Shown here: piece after piece, positions 15,693 to 24,622 of the stretch
Layout of the letters: each line of letters starts with the position of its first letter
Position numbering within the stretch: the stretch's first letter is position 1
Origin: Mesorhizobium sp. M7A.F.Ca.US.008.03.1.1
GTDB taxonomy: Bacteria > Pseudomonadota > Alphaproteobacteria > Rhizobiales > Rhizobiaceae
Assembly (NCBI RefSeq): GCF_003997495.1
Contig: NZ_RZRU01000030.1
Coordinates: 1-60,948, forward strand
Direction of reading: 5' to 3'
DNA: 60,948 bases
Made by a program: the position numbers and the translations under genes
Notes under the pieces: model-generated
What the model saw: only the letters and a program-made list of their open reading frames with translations
Databases searched by the model: none
Told to the model about the DNA's origin: nothing

Positions 15693-17813
15693 ATGAGCGA
15701 AGCAACGTCTGGAACAGCACCCGACGGCAAATCCACCACCTTCCATCTCCCTGTCGTCGAAGAGCAGGTCGAAGGGCTGCCGCCCGGTTTCGGCGACGGC
15801 ATCGCCGGCAAGGCTGCCTTTCTCATCGCCGTCGCCTTTTCCGTGTTCCAGATTTATGTCGCCGCCTATGGCAGCATTCCGAGCCAGGTGGTGCGGGCCA
15901 TGCATGTCGGCTTCCTGCTGCTGCTCGGCTTCGGCCTGATCGCCAATCTGCGCACCAAAAGCATGCCGGCCAAGGCCATTTTCTGGACGCTCGGGGGGCT
16001 CGGCTTCGGCACCGGCCTGTACAATTGGGTGTTCTACACCGACCTCATCCGGCGCTCCGGCTTCCTGACCACACCGGACCTGATCGTCGGCGCGGTGCTG
16101 GTGGTGCTGGTCTTCGAGGCCGCGCGGCGGCTGATGGGGCTGCCGCTGGCGATCATCGCCTTCATCTTCCTTGCCTACTGCTTCGTCGGCAACCATCTGC
16201 CGCCGCCGCTCATCCATCGCGGCTATGATTTCGCCCAGCTCGTCGACACCTTCGCCTACGGCACCGAGGGCATCTACGGCACGCCGATCTATGTCTCGGC
16301 CGCCTATATCTTCATCTTCGTCGTCTTTGCCGCCTTCCTCGAACGCGCCGGCATGATCGCGCTGTTCAACGATTTCGCGCTCGGCCTGGTCGGTTCGTGG
16401 CGCGGCGGCCCGGCGCAGGTCTGCGTGCTGTCGTCGGCGCTGATGGGCACCATTTCCGGCTCTGGCGTCGCCAATGTGGTGGCCAGCGGCCAGTTCACCA
16501 TCCCGCTGATGAAGCGCTTCGGCTTCCGCTCGGCTTTTGCCGGCGCCGTCGAGGCGACCTCCTCGATGGGCGGCCAGATCATGCCGCCGGTGATGGGCGC
16601 GGTCGCCTTCATCATGGCCGAAACGCTGAACGTGGCTTACGCCGAGGTGGTGAAGGCGGCGATCATCCCGGCGCTGCTCTATTTCGGCGCCTGCTTCTGG
16701 CAGGTGCATCTGGAAGCCGGCAAGGCCGGCCTGCATGGCATGGCCAAGGCGGACCTGCCCAATCCGTGGGACGCGGTTCGGCAACACTGGCCGCTGGTGC
16801 TGCCGCTGGCAGCGCTCATCTACCTGCTGTTTGCCGGCTATACGCCGATCTTCGCCGGCACGATGGGCCTGGCGCTGACCATCGTGCTCATCCTCGGCAC
16901 GCCGCTGGCGGCAGCGATCGGGCCGCTCGCCTTCCGCATCGTCTTCTGGATCGCGCTCGGGCTTGCCGCCGCCTCGTTCATGAAGTTCGGCGTCAACCTC
17001 CTCGGCCTGGTGATCGCCGCGCTGATCGTCGCCTGCTTCACGTTCAAGGGCGGCCGCGAGACGTTGCAAATCTGTGTCGACTCGCTCGCCGAAGGGGCCA
17101 AGAACGCGCTGCCGGTCGGCATTGCCTGCGCCATTGTCGGCATCGTCATCGGCACGCTGACGCTCACCGGCATCGCCTCGACCTTCATCGGCTGGATCAT
17201 CTCGATCGGCGAGGACAATCTGTTCCTGTCGCTGGTGCTGACCATGGTCACCTGCCTGGTGCTCGGCATGGGCATCCCGACCATTCCCAACTACATCATC
17301 ACCTCGTCGCTGGCCGGGCCGGCGCTGCTGGAACTCGGCGTGCCGCTGCTGGTCAGCCACATGTTCGTGTTCTATTTCGGCATCATGGCCGACCTGACGC
17401 CGCCAGTGGCGCTGGCAGCGTTTGCCGCCGCACCGATGGCTAGGGAAAGCGGCCTGAAGATCGGCATCCAGGCGACCAAGCTTGCCATTGCCGGCTTCGT
17501 CATACCGTTCATGGCCGTCTACACGCCGGCGCTGATGCTGCAGGACGCCGGGCCGATCGCTGCCCAGTTCGGCTATCCGGTCGAGGTCGCCTACATCGTC
17601 GCAAAAGCGTGCATGGGCATCGTGCTGTGGGGTGTCGCCGCCGTCGGTTTCCTCGCCAGCCGCATGGCATTGTGGGAACGGCTCGTCGCCTTCGCCGCCG
17701 GCGTGCTGCTGGTCGCCGCGGTGCCGCTCACCGACGAGGCCGGCTGGGTGCTGGCGCTGGCCTGGATCGGCTGGCACTGTTTTCGAGCGCGGCGGGCTTC
17801 AGTCAGACCATGA
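15693..17813 (+). CDS. TRAP transporter fused permease (DctQM-type)
   Basis: This 706-residue inner-membrane protein fuses the small DctQ-like and large DctM-like TRAP subunits; hydrophobic helices run through the whole length. DctM signatures include MGTISGSGVANVVASGQFTI, EATSSMGGQIMPPVMGAVAF and LGMGIPTIPNYII. It uses an ion gradient with the preceding TAXI binding protein. The stop overlaps the ATG of the DUF1850 gene (ATGA), so the three genes form an operon. Confidence 0.95.
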   Translation: MSEATSGTAPDGKSTTFHLPVVEEQVEGLPPGFGDGIAGKAAFLIAVAFSVFQIYVAAYGSIPSQVVRAMHVGFLLLLGFGLIANLRTKSMPAKAIFWTLGGLGFGTGLYNWVFYTDLIRRSGFLTTPDLIVGAVLVVLVFEAARRLMGLPLAIIAFIFLAYCFVGNHLPPPLIHRGYDFAQLVDTFAYGTEGIYGTPIYVSAAYIFIFVVFAAFLERAGMIALFNDFALGLVGSWRGGPAQVCVLSSALMGTISGSGVANVVASGQFTIPLMKRFGFRSAFAGAVEATSSMGGQIMPPVMGAVAFIMAETLNVAYAEVVKAAIIPALLYFGACFWQVHLEAGKAGLHGMAKADLPNPWDAVRQHWPLVLPLAALIYLLFAGYTPIFAGTMGLALTIVLILGTPLAAAIGPLAFRIVFWIALGLAAASFMKFGVNLLGLVIAALIVACFTFKGGRETLQICVDSLAEGAKNALPVGIACAIVGIVIGTLTLTGIASTFIGWIISIGEDNLFLSLVLTMVTCLVLGMGIPTIPNYIITSSLAGPALLELGVPLLVSHMFVFYFGIMADLTPPVALAAFAAAPMARESGLKIGIQATKLAIAGFVIPFMAVYTPALMLQDAGPIAAQFGYPVEVAYIVAKACMGIVLWGVAAVGFLASRMALWERLVAFAAGVLLVAAVPLTDEAGWVLALAWIGWHCFRARRASVRP

Positions 17814-18193
17814 GCCTGTGCATCCTGGCCGCCGGCAAGACGGTAACGCTCTCCGTCGCCGCCTTCACGCTGTCCTGGACGCATTCGGTGGAACGGACGC
17901 GCTGGGAGGAGGACTGGAAGGTCACGCCTACCGGCCTGCAGCTGGTCGAGGCGCGGATCAAGGGTTCGGGCGCCGGCATGGAACCACCGGAAGGTGCGGT
18001 GCTGAAGGATGGCTGGTGGATCTATGCGCCTGATGTCGGCCCGCAGCGACGCGTCGTGCTTGCCGCCTCCGGCGCGACTGGTGACGGCTGGACACTGTGC
18101 TCGGTTCAGGACTGCAGGGAACTGGGCAAGACGGCCGGCGATACGATCGCGCTGGAGCCGTGCGGATCGGACGGCACAAGCCAGCCGCGATAA
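17810..18193 (+). CDS. DUF1850 domain protein of the TAXI-TRAP operon
   Basis: This 127-residue protein contains the DUF1850 pattern FTLSWTHSVERTRWEEDWKV and VLKDGWWIYAP. The family is encoded beside TAXI-TRAP transporters in many bacteria, suggesting an accessory or ligand-related role, but its function is unknown. The start overlaps the permease stop by 4 nt. A hydrophobic N-terminal stretch (LCILAAGKTVTLSVAAFTL) could be a weak membrane anchor or simply the first strands. Confidence 0.88.
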   Translation: MSLCILAAGKTVTLSVAAFTLSWTHSVERTRWEEDWKVTPTGLQLVEARIKGSGAGMEPPEGAVLKDGWWIYAPDVGPQRRVVLAASGATGDGWTLCSVQDCRELGKTAGDTIALEPCGSDGTSQPR

Positions 18194-18370
18194 CGCATCG
18201 GCCGGGTGAGAAATCTCGCCGGGAACGCGGAAGCGGCTTCCTCGGAGGCTTCGAACGATGTGGGCCGCGATCACAGCCACATCGGCAACGCAAATGAACG
18301 ATGCGGCAGCCAGAAGCCATCGGCGTCGACGATGAGACGCTTCACGCGCTGCTTCCCAGAGCCACGTTTT

Positions 18371-18766
18371 CTAGCCAAGGAACCGCTCCCGCAGATCGGG
18401 TGCGGGGATCTCGCAGCTGTCCTCCTGCCGAACAGAGCGTAGCGGTTCCTGGCGATGCGATCGTAGAGCCAACCACGCAGCGGGCGCGGCAGCAGCAACA
18501 GCGCTTTTGCCACCCGCCAGGGGCCAGCCGAGTTCCGCCATGACGGCGACGAAGCTGTCGAGCCGCGTGAAGGCGACGCCGTCGATCAGGACGAGATTGG
18601 TTTCGTAAGAGTCCGTGCGCAGTCCATGCTTCCGGAACAGCGTTTCACCGAAGGGCGACTGCGCGGTGGCGAAGCGGAAACGGCCTTGGCGGTCGAGCCT
18701 GATCACCATGCGCACGAAGCCGGAGCAGAGCACGCAGACGCCATCGAAAACGATCAGCGGCTGGCT
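18371..18766 (-). pseudogene. Broken DCC-family (DUF393) thiol-disulfide oxidoreductase-like gene
   Basis: Reading 18766 downward gives QPLIVFDGVCVLCSGFVRMV, the DGxCxxC motif of the DCC family, but no ATG, GTG or TTG precedes it after an in-frame TAA at 18769. Family sequence continues to MAELGWP, then moves to a second frame at a GGGG run (18520-18523) as RVAKALLLLPRPLRGWLYDR and RYALFGR. It returns to the first frame near 18421-18426 for EDSCEIPAPDLRERFLG. A missing start plus two compensating one-base shifts point to a pseudogene; two sequencing errors are the alternative for the shifts. Confidence 0.75.
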
Positions 18767-18990
18767 TTAATCAAAGGGCTCAGAGGGACTTGATTGGGAA
18801 TGGTCGGTCACGCTGGCCTCGGCTGCTCGTGTCCTATGACACTAAGCCAGCCGAAGGCGGCATCAAAGCCGTGGCGATGTCGCACGCCGCCGGTCGGCGA
18901 GAGCGGGACGCTCGGCGCGATAGGTGGTGGCGCGGGTAGTGGCGGCCGGCCTGCAGATCCTGCTGTCGTGGCGATTTTCGAAAGCCATGA

Positions 18991-19131
18991 TCAGTGCGCG
19001 CCCAGCGAGTTGCCGCGACGGGCGCAGGCCGGGCCGGGGCCGCGCATGTAATAGCGCTCGGGCCGATAGGTCGGCGCGACGAATTCGCGGATGGCGGCGG
19101 CATAGCCGATGAGGTGCGCGAGGAAGTTCAT
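18991..19131 (-). CDS. Small hypothetical protein, 46 aa
   Basis: The ATG at 19131 is preceded by AAGGGT, and the product begins MNFLAHLIGYAAAIREFVAP with a Tyr/Arg-rich middle and a basic C-terminus. I do not recognise the family. Alternative starts upstream exist (MMTAIRKG at 19185). The compact size and good start region support it only moderately. Confidence 0.4.
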   Translation of the reverse strand: MNFLAHLIGYAAAIREFVAPTYRPERYYMRGPGPACARRGNSLGAH

Positions 19132-19448
19132 TACCCTTGTCCCTGTCCCGATTTTCGGATGTCCCTTCCGAATTGCGGTCATCATAGCGTCGAGGCGTGA
19201 ATAGTCGGTGAACGTGATGTTAATATCTGGTCGAAAATGCCCCGCTTCGTGGCTGGATTGCGGCTGATTCGGGGTCTTTCGGTGCAGTTGGTCGGCATTC
19301 CGGCCAATGTGACTTTTGCATCACATATGTTTCGTTTGAATGTCGCCTGCGTGCGGTTCTGTTTCAACTTTTGCGGCGTCCGTGAAATTTAGGGGCTTGG
19401 CGACTTGGCGCCCGGGAAACGACCTTTGCATCTGAACGCCCGCGTGGC
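19132..19448. other. Noncoding stretch upstream of the ku promoter
   Basis: This stretch has lower GC than its surroundings, with TTAATATC near 19214 and GCATCACATATG near 19319. I find no convincing gene, hairpin or repeat in it; short open frames lack good starts. Confidence 0.5.
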
Positions 19449-19473
19449 GGAACTGGAGCGCGGTCTGTCCGTT
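19449..19473 (+). promoter_or_regulatory. Candidate EcfG/RpoE2 general-stress promoter of ku-ligD
   Basis: GGAAC at 19449-19453, a 16-nt spacer and CGTT at 19470-19473 match the GGAAC-N18-TT type consensus of the alphaproteobacterial general stress sigma factor. The predicted transcript start is about 25-30 nt before the ku ATG at 19507. Confidence 0.65.
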
Positions 19474-19506
19474 CTCACCTTCATCTCGTTCTGGAAGGGA
19501 AGAATC

Positions 19507-20376
19507 ATGGCGCCGCGTCCGGCCTGGAAAGGCTATCTGAAGCTTTCGCTGGTCACCTGTGCCGTAGAACTGACCAATGTCGTCACCCACACGGAGCGGG
19601 TTTCGTTCCGCATTCTCAACCGCAAGACCGGCAACACCGTGAAGCGCCTCTATGTCGATGCCGAAACCGGCAAGCCGCTGGAGGAGGATGAGGAGGTCAA
19701 GGGGTATGAACTCGACGATGGCGATTTCATCCATATCGAGGAGGACGAGATCGAGGCGGTACAGATCGAATCCTCGCACACGATGGCGCTGGACGGTTTC
19801 GTCGACAAAGCTTCGATCCAGCAGATCTATCTCGATACGCCCTATTATGTGGCCCCGGCCGACAAGGTGTCGGAAGAGGCGTTCGCCGTCATCCGGGATG
19901 CGATGGCGGGCAAGAAGATGGCCGGGCTGGCGCGTATCGTGCTCTACCGACGCGAACGGCCGGTGGTCATCGAGCCGCTCGGCAAAGGGATGGTGCTGAC
20001 GACCCTGCGCTACGACAATACGGTGCGCCAGCCGGACACCGTGTTCGGCGACATCGAGCCTGTAAAGACCGATCAGGAGATGACGGACCTCGCCGAGTTG
20101 ATCATCGACAAGAAGAAGACGAAGTTCGACCCTTCGAAATTCGATGACAAATACGAGGAGGCGCTGCTGGAGCTGATCCGCGCCAAGAAGGCCGGCCACA
20201 AGGCGCCGAAGGCCAAGGCGGCACCCAAACCTTCCAATGTCGTCAATCTGTTCGACGCGCTGAAGAAGAGCCTGTCAGATTCCGGATCATCGAAAACGTC
20301 TTCGTCGGCGAAAGGCAAGCCGGCGGCCAAACGCGCCAAGCCGAAAGCCAGCGCGCCCAAACGCAAATCGGCCTGA
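19507..20376 (+). CDS. ku: Ku protein (bacterial non-homologous end joining)
   Basis: Bacterial Ku is a homodimer that encircles broken DNA ends and recruits LigD. The ATG at 19507 follows AAGGGAAG and gives 289 residues: a Ku core (MAPRPAWKGYLKLSLVTCAV, ELDDGDFIHIEEDEIEAV, QQIYLDTPYYVAPADK) and a basic C-terminal tail rich in Lys, Ala and Pro after residue 230. Such tails bind DNA and allow threading. ligD starts 12 nt later, so the two form one operon. Confidence 0.97.
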   Translation: MAPRPAWKGYLKLSLVTCAVELTNVVTHTERVSFRILNRKTGNTVKRLYVDAETGKPLEEDEEVKGYELDDGDFIHIEEDEIEAVQIESSHTMALDGFVDKASIQQIYLDTPYYVAPADKVSEEAFAVIRDAMAGKKMAGLARIVLYRRERPVVIEPLGKGMVLTTLRYDNTVRQPDTVFGDIEPVKTDQEMTDLAELIIDKKKTKFDPSKFDDKYEEALLELIRAKKAGHKAPKAKAAPKPSNVVNLFDALKKSLSDSGSSKTSSSAKGKPAAKRAKPKASAPKRKSA

Positions 20377-20388
20377 GGACACGGACGA

Positions 20389-22905
20389 ATGGCCAGCCTC
20401 GAACAATATCACTCCAAGCGCGATTTCAAGAAGACCGCCGAACCGGCCGGCAAGGTCGCCCGGACCAAGCAGGACGGCGCAGGCGGCATCTTCGTCATCC
20501 ACAAGCACGCCGCGACGCGGCTGCATTACGACCTGCGGCTCGAGCATGACGGCGTGCTGTGGAGCTGGGCGGTGACGCGCGGCCCGAGCCTTGATCCGCA
20601 TGAGAAGCGCCTGGCGGTCCATGTCGAGGACCACCCGATCGACTATGCGCCGTTCGAGGGCACCATTCCCAAGGGAGAATATGGCGGCGGTTCGGTCATC
20701 GTCTGGGACGAGGGGACCTGGACCCCCGAGATCGACCCGGCCAAGGCGATGAAGAAGGGCCATATCAGCTTCGAGCTCAAGGGGCACAAGCTGCACGGCC
20801 TCTGGCACCTGGTGCGGCTGAAGCCGCGAGCGGGTGAAAAACGCGACAATTGGCTGCTGATCAAGTCGGACGATGCTGCCGCGCGTCCCGGCGAGGACAT
20901 CCTCAAGGAGGCGCCGGAATCGGTAAAGTCCGGCCTGACGATCGAAGAGGTCGGCGAGGGCAAGACCGCCAAGGGCGAGAAGCCAAAGGTCTGGCATTCC
21001 AACAAGCCGGCCGCCGTCAAAATGAAAGCCGGGGCCAAGAAACTCGACTTCATCGAGCCGCAGCTGGCCACGCTGGAGCGCGATGCGCCGCCGGGCAAGG
21101 ACTGGCTGCATGAGGTGAAGTTCGACGGCTATCGCATGCAGGCGCAGATAGCCGGCACCGATGTGCGGCTGCTGACCCGCACCGGCCTCGACTGGACGAA
21201 GAAATTCGGCGGCGAGATCGTCGCGGAACTGGCCGGGCTGAAGTGCAGCGACGCCATCATCGATGGCGAGGTGGTCGTGCTCGCCGACAGCGGCGTCTCG
21301 TCTTTCGCGCTGCTGCAGCAGGATCTGTCGGCGAAGCGGACAAATCGCTTCATCTATTACGTGTTCGACCTGATGCGCCTCGATGGTCAGGATTTGCGCC
21401 GCGAGCCGCTGGTCGAGCGCAAGCAGGCCTTGCAGGAGTTGCTCGGCGAACAGTCCGAAAATCCCGCCGTCCGCTTCAGCGACCACTTTTCCGAACCTGG
21501 CAAGATCATGCTGGAGCATGCCTGCCGCATGGGCCTGGAAGGCGTCGTCTCCAAGCGTGCCGATGCCCCCTATCGCAGCGGCCGCGGCCCAACCTGGGTG
21601 AAGTCGAAATGCACGGCGCGGCAGGAATTCGTCATCGGCGGCTATCTGCCGTCGGACAAGACCGGGCGCGGACTGCGCTCGATCCTCGTCGGCTTCCACG
21701 AGGGCGGCAAGCTGCACTATGCCGGTCGCGTCGGCACTGGTTTCTCCGGCAAGGGCGCCAATGAGCTGAAGGCAAAACTCGATGCATTGACGGCAAAATC
21801 ATCGCCCTTCTCCACCGCCGTGCCGAAGGGCAAGGGCCTGGTCTGGGTCAAGCCCGAACTTGTCGGCGAAGTGGAGTTTCGCAGCTGGACCTCGGACCGT
21901 ATAATACGCCACGCCTCGTTCCAGGGATTGCGCGAGGACAAGCCGGCGGAGGAAGTGGTGCAGGAAAAGCCCAAAGCGTCGACAGGCAAGCCAACGACAG
22001 GCAAGAGCACGGCCAAGCCGGCATCGGGTGGCAAAGCCGCCGGATCGATGACGACCACGGTAAAACTCTCGCATCCCGACAAGCTGCTGTGGCCGGACGA
22101 AAACATATCCAAGCGGGGCCTGCTCGACCATTACGCGCAGGTGTGGCCGCGCATGGAACAGTTTGTCGTCAACCGGCCGCTCAGCTTGGTGCGGGCGCCG
22201 GACGGTGTCGGTGGCCAGCGTTTCTTCCAGAAGCATGCCTCGGCCGGCATGAGCGACAAGATCGCCCGCATGAAGGACCCTACCGACGGCGAGGAGATCC
22301 TGTACATCCGGGATTTCGATGGCGTTGCCGCACTGGTCCAGTATGGCGTGGTCGAGATCCACATCTGGGGGTGCACGATCGATGAGATCGAAAAGCCCGA
22401 CCAGATCATCTTCGATCTCGATCCCGATGAAGGGGTCGACGTGAAGACGGTCCGCGAGGCGGCACTCGATATCAGGGGCAAGCTCGACGAGCTGTCGCTG
22501 CCGAACTTCGTCAAGACCTCGGGCGGCAAGGGCTACCATGTGCTGGTGCCGCTGAAACCATCGGCGGATTGGGATGCGGTGAAGAGCTTCGCCCATGATT
22601 TCGCCAGGGCGCTGGAGCAAGGTGCCCCCGACCGCTACACGGCGACGCTGTCGAAAAAAGCGCGCACGGGAAAGATCTTCGTCGACTATCTGCGCAACGG
22701 CAGGGGCTCGACGACGGTCGCGCCCTATTCGTCACGCGCCAAGAAGGGCGCCACCGTGTCGATGCCGGTGACCTGGCCAGAGATCGAGGCCGGCCTGGCG
22801 CCGAACGCTTTCCCGATCGGCGATAAGACGACGTTGAAACAGCTGGCGAAAGCCGATCCGTGGTCGGATTTCTTTAAGCAGGGCAGGGCTCTGAAGCGGG
22901 GTTAA
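20389..22905 (+). CDS. ligD: ATP-dependent DNA ligase LigD (phosphoesterase-ligase-polymerase)
   Basis: This 838-residue enzyme repairs double-strand breaks with Ku. It has all three modules. The N-terminal 3'-phosphoesterase (residues about 35-150) shows HKHAATRLHYDLRLEHDGVL and GTIPKGEYGGG. The ligase has the nucleotidyl lysine in EVKFDGYRMQ (K244), with EGVVSKRADAPYRSGR downstream. The C-terminal primase-like polymerase (from about 560) shows FDLDPDEG near residue 675 and TSGGKGYHVLVPL. A Lys/Thr/Ala-rich linker separates ligase from polymerase. The order PE-LIG-POL matches Pseudomonas and rhizobial LigD, not mycobacterial. Confidence 0.97.
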   Translation: MASLEQYHSKRDFKKTAEPAGKVARTKQDGAGGIFVIHKHAATRLHYDLRLEHDGVLWSWAVTRGPSLDPHEKRLAVHVEDHPIDYAPFEGTIPKGEYGGGSVIVWDEGTWTPEIDPAKAMKKGHISFELKGHKLHGLWHLVRLKPRAGEKRDNWLLIKSDDAAARPGEDILKEAPESVKSGLTIEEVGEGKTAKGEKPKVWHSNKPAAVKMKAGAKKLDFIEPQLATLERDAPPGKDWLHEVKFDGYRMQAQIAGTDVRLLTRTGLDWTKKFGGEIVAELAGLKCSDAIIDGEVVVLADSGVSSFALLQQDLSAKRTNRFIYYVFDLMRLDGQDLRREPLVERKQALQELLGEQSENPAVRFSDHFSEPGKIMLEHACRMGLEGVVSKRADAPYRSGRGPTWVKSKCTARQEFVIGGYLPSDKTGRGLRSILVGFHEGGKLHYAGRVGTGFSGKGANELKAKLDALTAKSSPFSTAVPKGKGLVWVKPELVGEVEFRSWTSDRIIRHASFQGLREDKPAEEVVQEKPKASTGKPTTGKSTAKPASGGKAAGSMTTTVKLSHPDKLLWPDENISKRGLLDHYAQVWPRMEQFVVNRPLSLVRAPDGVGGQRFFQKHASAGMSDKIARMKDPTDGEEILYIRDFDGVAALVQYGVVEIHIWGCTIDEIEKPDQIIFDLDPDEGVDVKTVREAALDIRGKLDELSLPNFVKTSGGKGYHVLVPLKPSADWDAVKSFAHDFARALEQGAPDRYTATLSKKARTGKIFVDYLRNGRGSTTVAPYSSRAKKGATVSMPVTWPEIEAGLAPNAFPIGDKTTLKQLAKADPWSDFFKQGRALKRG

Positions 22906-22917
22906 CGCTTCGCCCGT

Positions 22918-23592
22918 TCAGGACAGAAACACCTTCTCGAACGCCTGTTTGCCCGGCGGCGAGAAGATCACCGCGCGGCTGTCCTTCTCGCGGCGCGCCC
23001 ATTTCTCGGCAAGGATCTTGTCGAGGATGGCGGCGCCCAGTGTGCCGGCGAGATGCGAGCGCCGCACGCTCCAGTCGAGGCAAGCGCGGCATACCGGCCG
23101 GCGCGGCTTGGTATAAACGTCGATGCCGATGGCAGCGAAATGCGAAGCCGCCGATGGCCCGAGCCTGATCTCCTGTTCGTCGCGGACCAGTACGTTCTTG
23201 GCGACGAGCCGATCGAGCATCGCCACCGCCTGCTCGCCGGCGAGGTGATCGTAGCAGACGCGCGCCACGCGCATCGCCCCATCGCGCGGACCCGGCCGCA
23301 CACGCTTTGGACCGACGGCTTCCGCAACGCCTGTGATGGCTTCGATCATGCCGGCCACCTGCGGTCCGGCGAGGCCGTAATAGCGATGCCGGCCCTGGCT
23401 CGCCACCGTGAGCAGCCCACCTTCCATCAGTTTGCCCAGGTGCGAGCTGGCGGTTGGCAGCGAAACGCCGGCCTCGAGCGCCAGTTCGCTCGCGGTCAGC
23501 GCCGTGCCGCCCATCAGGGCATTCAGCATGTTTGCCCGCGCCGGGTCACCGACCAGGCTGGCGATGCGGGCGATGTCGGGTCCTTCGCGCAT
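22918..23592 (-). CDS. ArsR-family winged-helix transcriptional regulator
   Basis: The first 90 residues form an ArsR-type winged helix: DPARANMLNALMGGTALTAS, ELALEAGVSLPTASSHLGKL, then GRHRYYGL in the wing. The 224-residue length is twice the usual size. The C-terminal half has CRACLDW and VRRSHLAGTLGAAIL, as in a group of longer ArsR-like regulators; the Cys pair C-x2-C might bind a metal or sense redox state, which is inference. It is convergent with ligD and divergent from the DUF1127 gene. Confidence 0.87.
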   Translation of the reverse strand: MREGPDIARIASLVGDPARANMLNALMGGTALTASELALEAGVSLPTASSHLGKLMEGGLLTVASQGRHRYYGLAGPQVAGMIEAITGVAEAVGPKRVRPGPRDGAMRVARVCYDHLAGEQAVAMLDRLVAKNVLVRDEQEIRLGPSAASHFAAIGIDVYTKPRRPVCRACLDWSVRRSHLAGTLGAAILDKILAEKWARREKDSRAVIFSPPGKQAFEKVFLS

Positions 23593-23654
23593 AGTTCGTT
23601 CCCCATCGAAGCATTCTTGTCAGATAACCACTATTCTCCGATCAGATCAAGGAG

Positions 23655-23876
23655 ATGACGATGACCGCACGATCCGCTTTCGCCTCAGCCCCGCTCCCCA
23701 GCCGTCGATTCTTCCCGTTCGTCATCTGGTTGCGTTGGCGACTGTTGGCCCGCTGGTATGACCGCCATCTGCAGCGTCTCGGCCTTGCCGAGATCGACGA
23801 TCATCAGCTGCGCGACCTTGGCCTTACACGGCAAGACGTGCGCCGCGAATGCGCGAAATCCTTCTGGCAGTCCTAG
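23655..23876 (+). CDS. DUF1127 small Arg-rich protein
   Basis: The 73-residue protein ends in the DUF1127 pattern: RWYDRHLQRLGLAEIDDHQL, RDLGLTRQDVRRECAKSFW. Short DUF1127 proteins in Agrobacterium and other rhizobia bind RNA and affect phosphate or carbon-linked stress traits; a role here is not known. A GGAGATG start region lies at 23650-23657; MTA at 23661 is the alternative start. It is divergent from the ArsR gene and may be its target. Confidence 0.85.
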   Translation: MTMTARSAFASAPLPSRRFFPFVIWLRWRLLARWYDRHLQRLGLAEIDDHQLRDLGLTRQDVRRECAKSFWQS

Positions 23877-23941
23877 CAGACGAGGCGACACGACGTTTCG
23901 ACGCCGCTCGAACTATCGATGCGGCAACCAAGGAGACCACC

Positions 23942-24274
23942 ATGACCATCACCTGCTTCATCCGCTACGAGATCGACCCGTTCGGCAAGGCGGCCTTCGA
24001 GGAGTATGCGCGCAATTGGGGCCAGGCCATTCCACGCTGCGGCGCCGATCTGATTGGTTACTACGCGCCGCATGAGGGCTCGGCGACGACCGCCTATGCC
24101 GCCTACAACATCGACAGCCTGGCCGCCTACGAAGCCTACCGCGCCCGGCTTGCCGCCGATCCCGCCGGCAAGGCAAACTACGAGTTCGCCAAGCGCGAGA
24201 GATTCATCCTGAAGGAGGACCGCATGTTCCTGAAACACGTCTCGGGCCCGCACGCGAAACTGGTGCTGCCGTGA
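23942..24274 (+). CDS. NIPSNAP family protein
   Basis: This 110-residue protein starts MTITCFIRYEIDPFGKAAFE and contains GADLIGYYAPHEGSATTAYA, the alpha/beta-barrel dimeric NIPSNAP pattern. The family's biochemical role is not defined. The ATG follows GGAGACCACC. Its stop overlaps the GTG of the next gene by 4 nt, so it and the ABM protein are made together. Confidence 0.87.
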   Translation: MTITCFIRYEIDPFGKAAFEEYARNWGQAIPRCGADLIGYYAPHEGSATTAYAAYNIDSLAAYEAYRARLAADPAGKANYEFAKRERFILKEDRMFLKHVSGPHAKLVLP

Positions 24275-24615
24275 TTGCCGTCATCTTCGAGGTCGAGCCG
24301 GCGGCGGGCCGGCGTGATGCCTATCTGAGCATCGCCGCCGATTTGCGTCCGCTGCTTGACGGCATAGACGGCTTTCTCTCCATCGAGCGTTTTCAGAGCC
24401 TGGCCGATCCGAACCGCATCCTGTCGCTGTCGTTCTGGCGCGACGAGGAAGCCGTGAAGGCCTGGCGCAACACCGAGGAACACCGGCAGGCGCAGAAGGC
24501 CGGTCGTGGCGGCATCTTTGCCGGCTATCGTCTGCGCATCGCCCATGTGGTGCGCGACTATGGACTGACCGAGAGGGAAGAGGCGCCGGCCGACAGTCGG
24601 GCGGTGAATGGGTGA
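24271..24615 (+). CDS. ABM-domain (antibiotic biosynthesis monooxygenase-like) protein
   Basis: The 114-residue protein has the ferredoxin-like ABM fold: MIAVIFEVEPAAGRRDAYLS, GFLSIERFQSLADPNRILSL, SFWRDEEAVKAWRNTEEHRQ. Members include heme-degrading and quinone-forming monooxygenases as well as uncharacterised proteins. It begins with GTG at 24271 overlapping the NIPSNAP stop (GTGA). The pair shares the same dimeric alpha/beta fold, so they could act together; this is inference. Confidence 0.85.
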   Translation: MIAVIFEVEPAAGRRDAYLSIAADLRPLLDGIDGFLSIERFQSLADPNRILSLSFWRDEEAVKAWRNTEEHRQAQKAGRGGIFAGYRLRIAHVVRDYGLTEREEAPADSRAVNG

Positions 24616-24622
24616 GGCTCCC

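Noticed and set aside
15582..17777. A 731-codon open frame antisense to the TRAP permease
   Set aside because: Translated product is Arg/His/Asp-rich with no domain pattern; it is a typical antisense shadow of a GC-rich gene.
20287..21717. A 476-codon open frame antisense to ligD
   Set aside because: No recognised domain; the opposite strand encodes a clear phosphoesterase-ligase.
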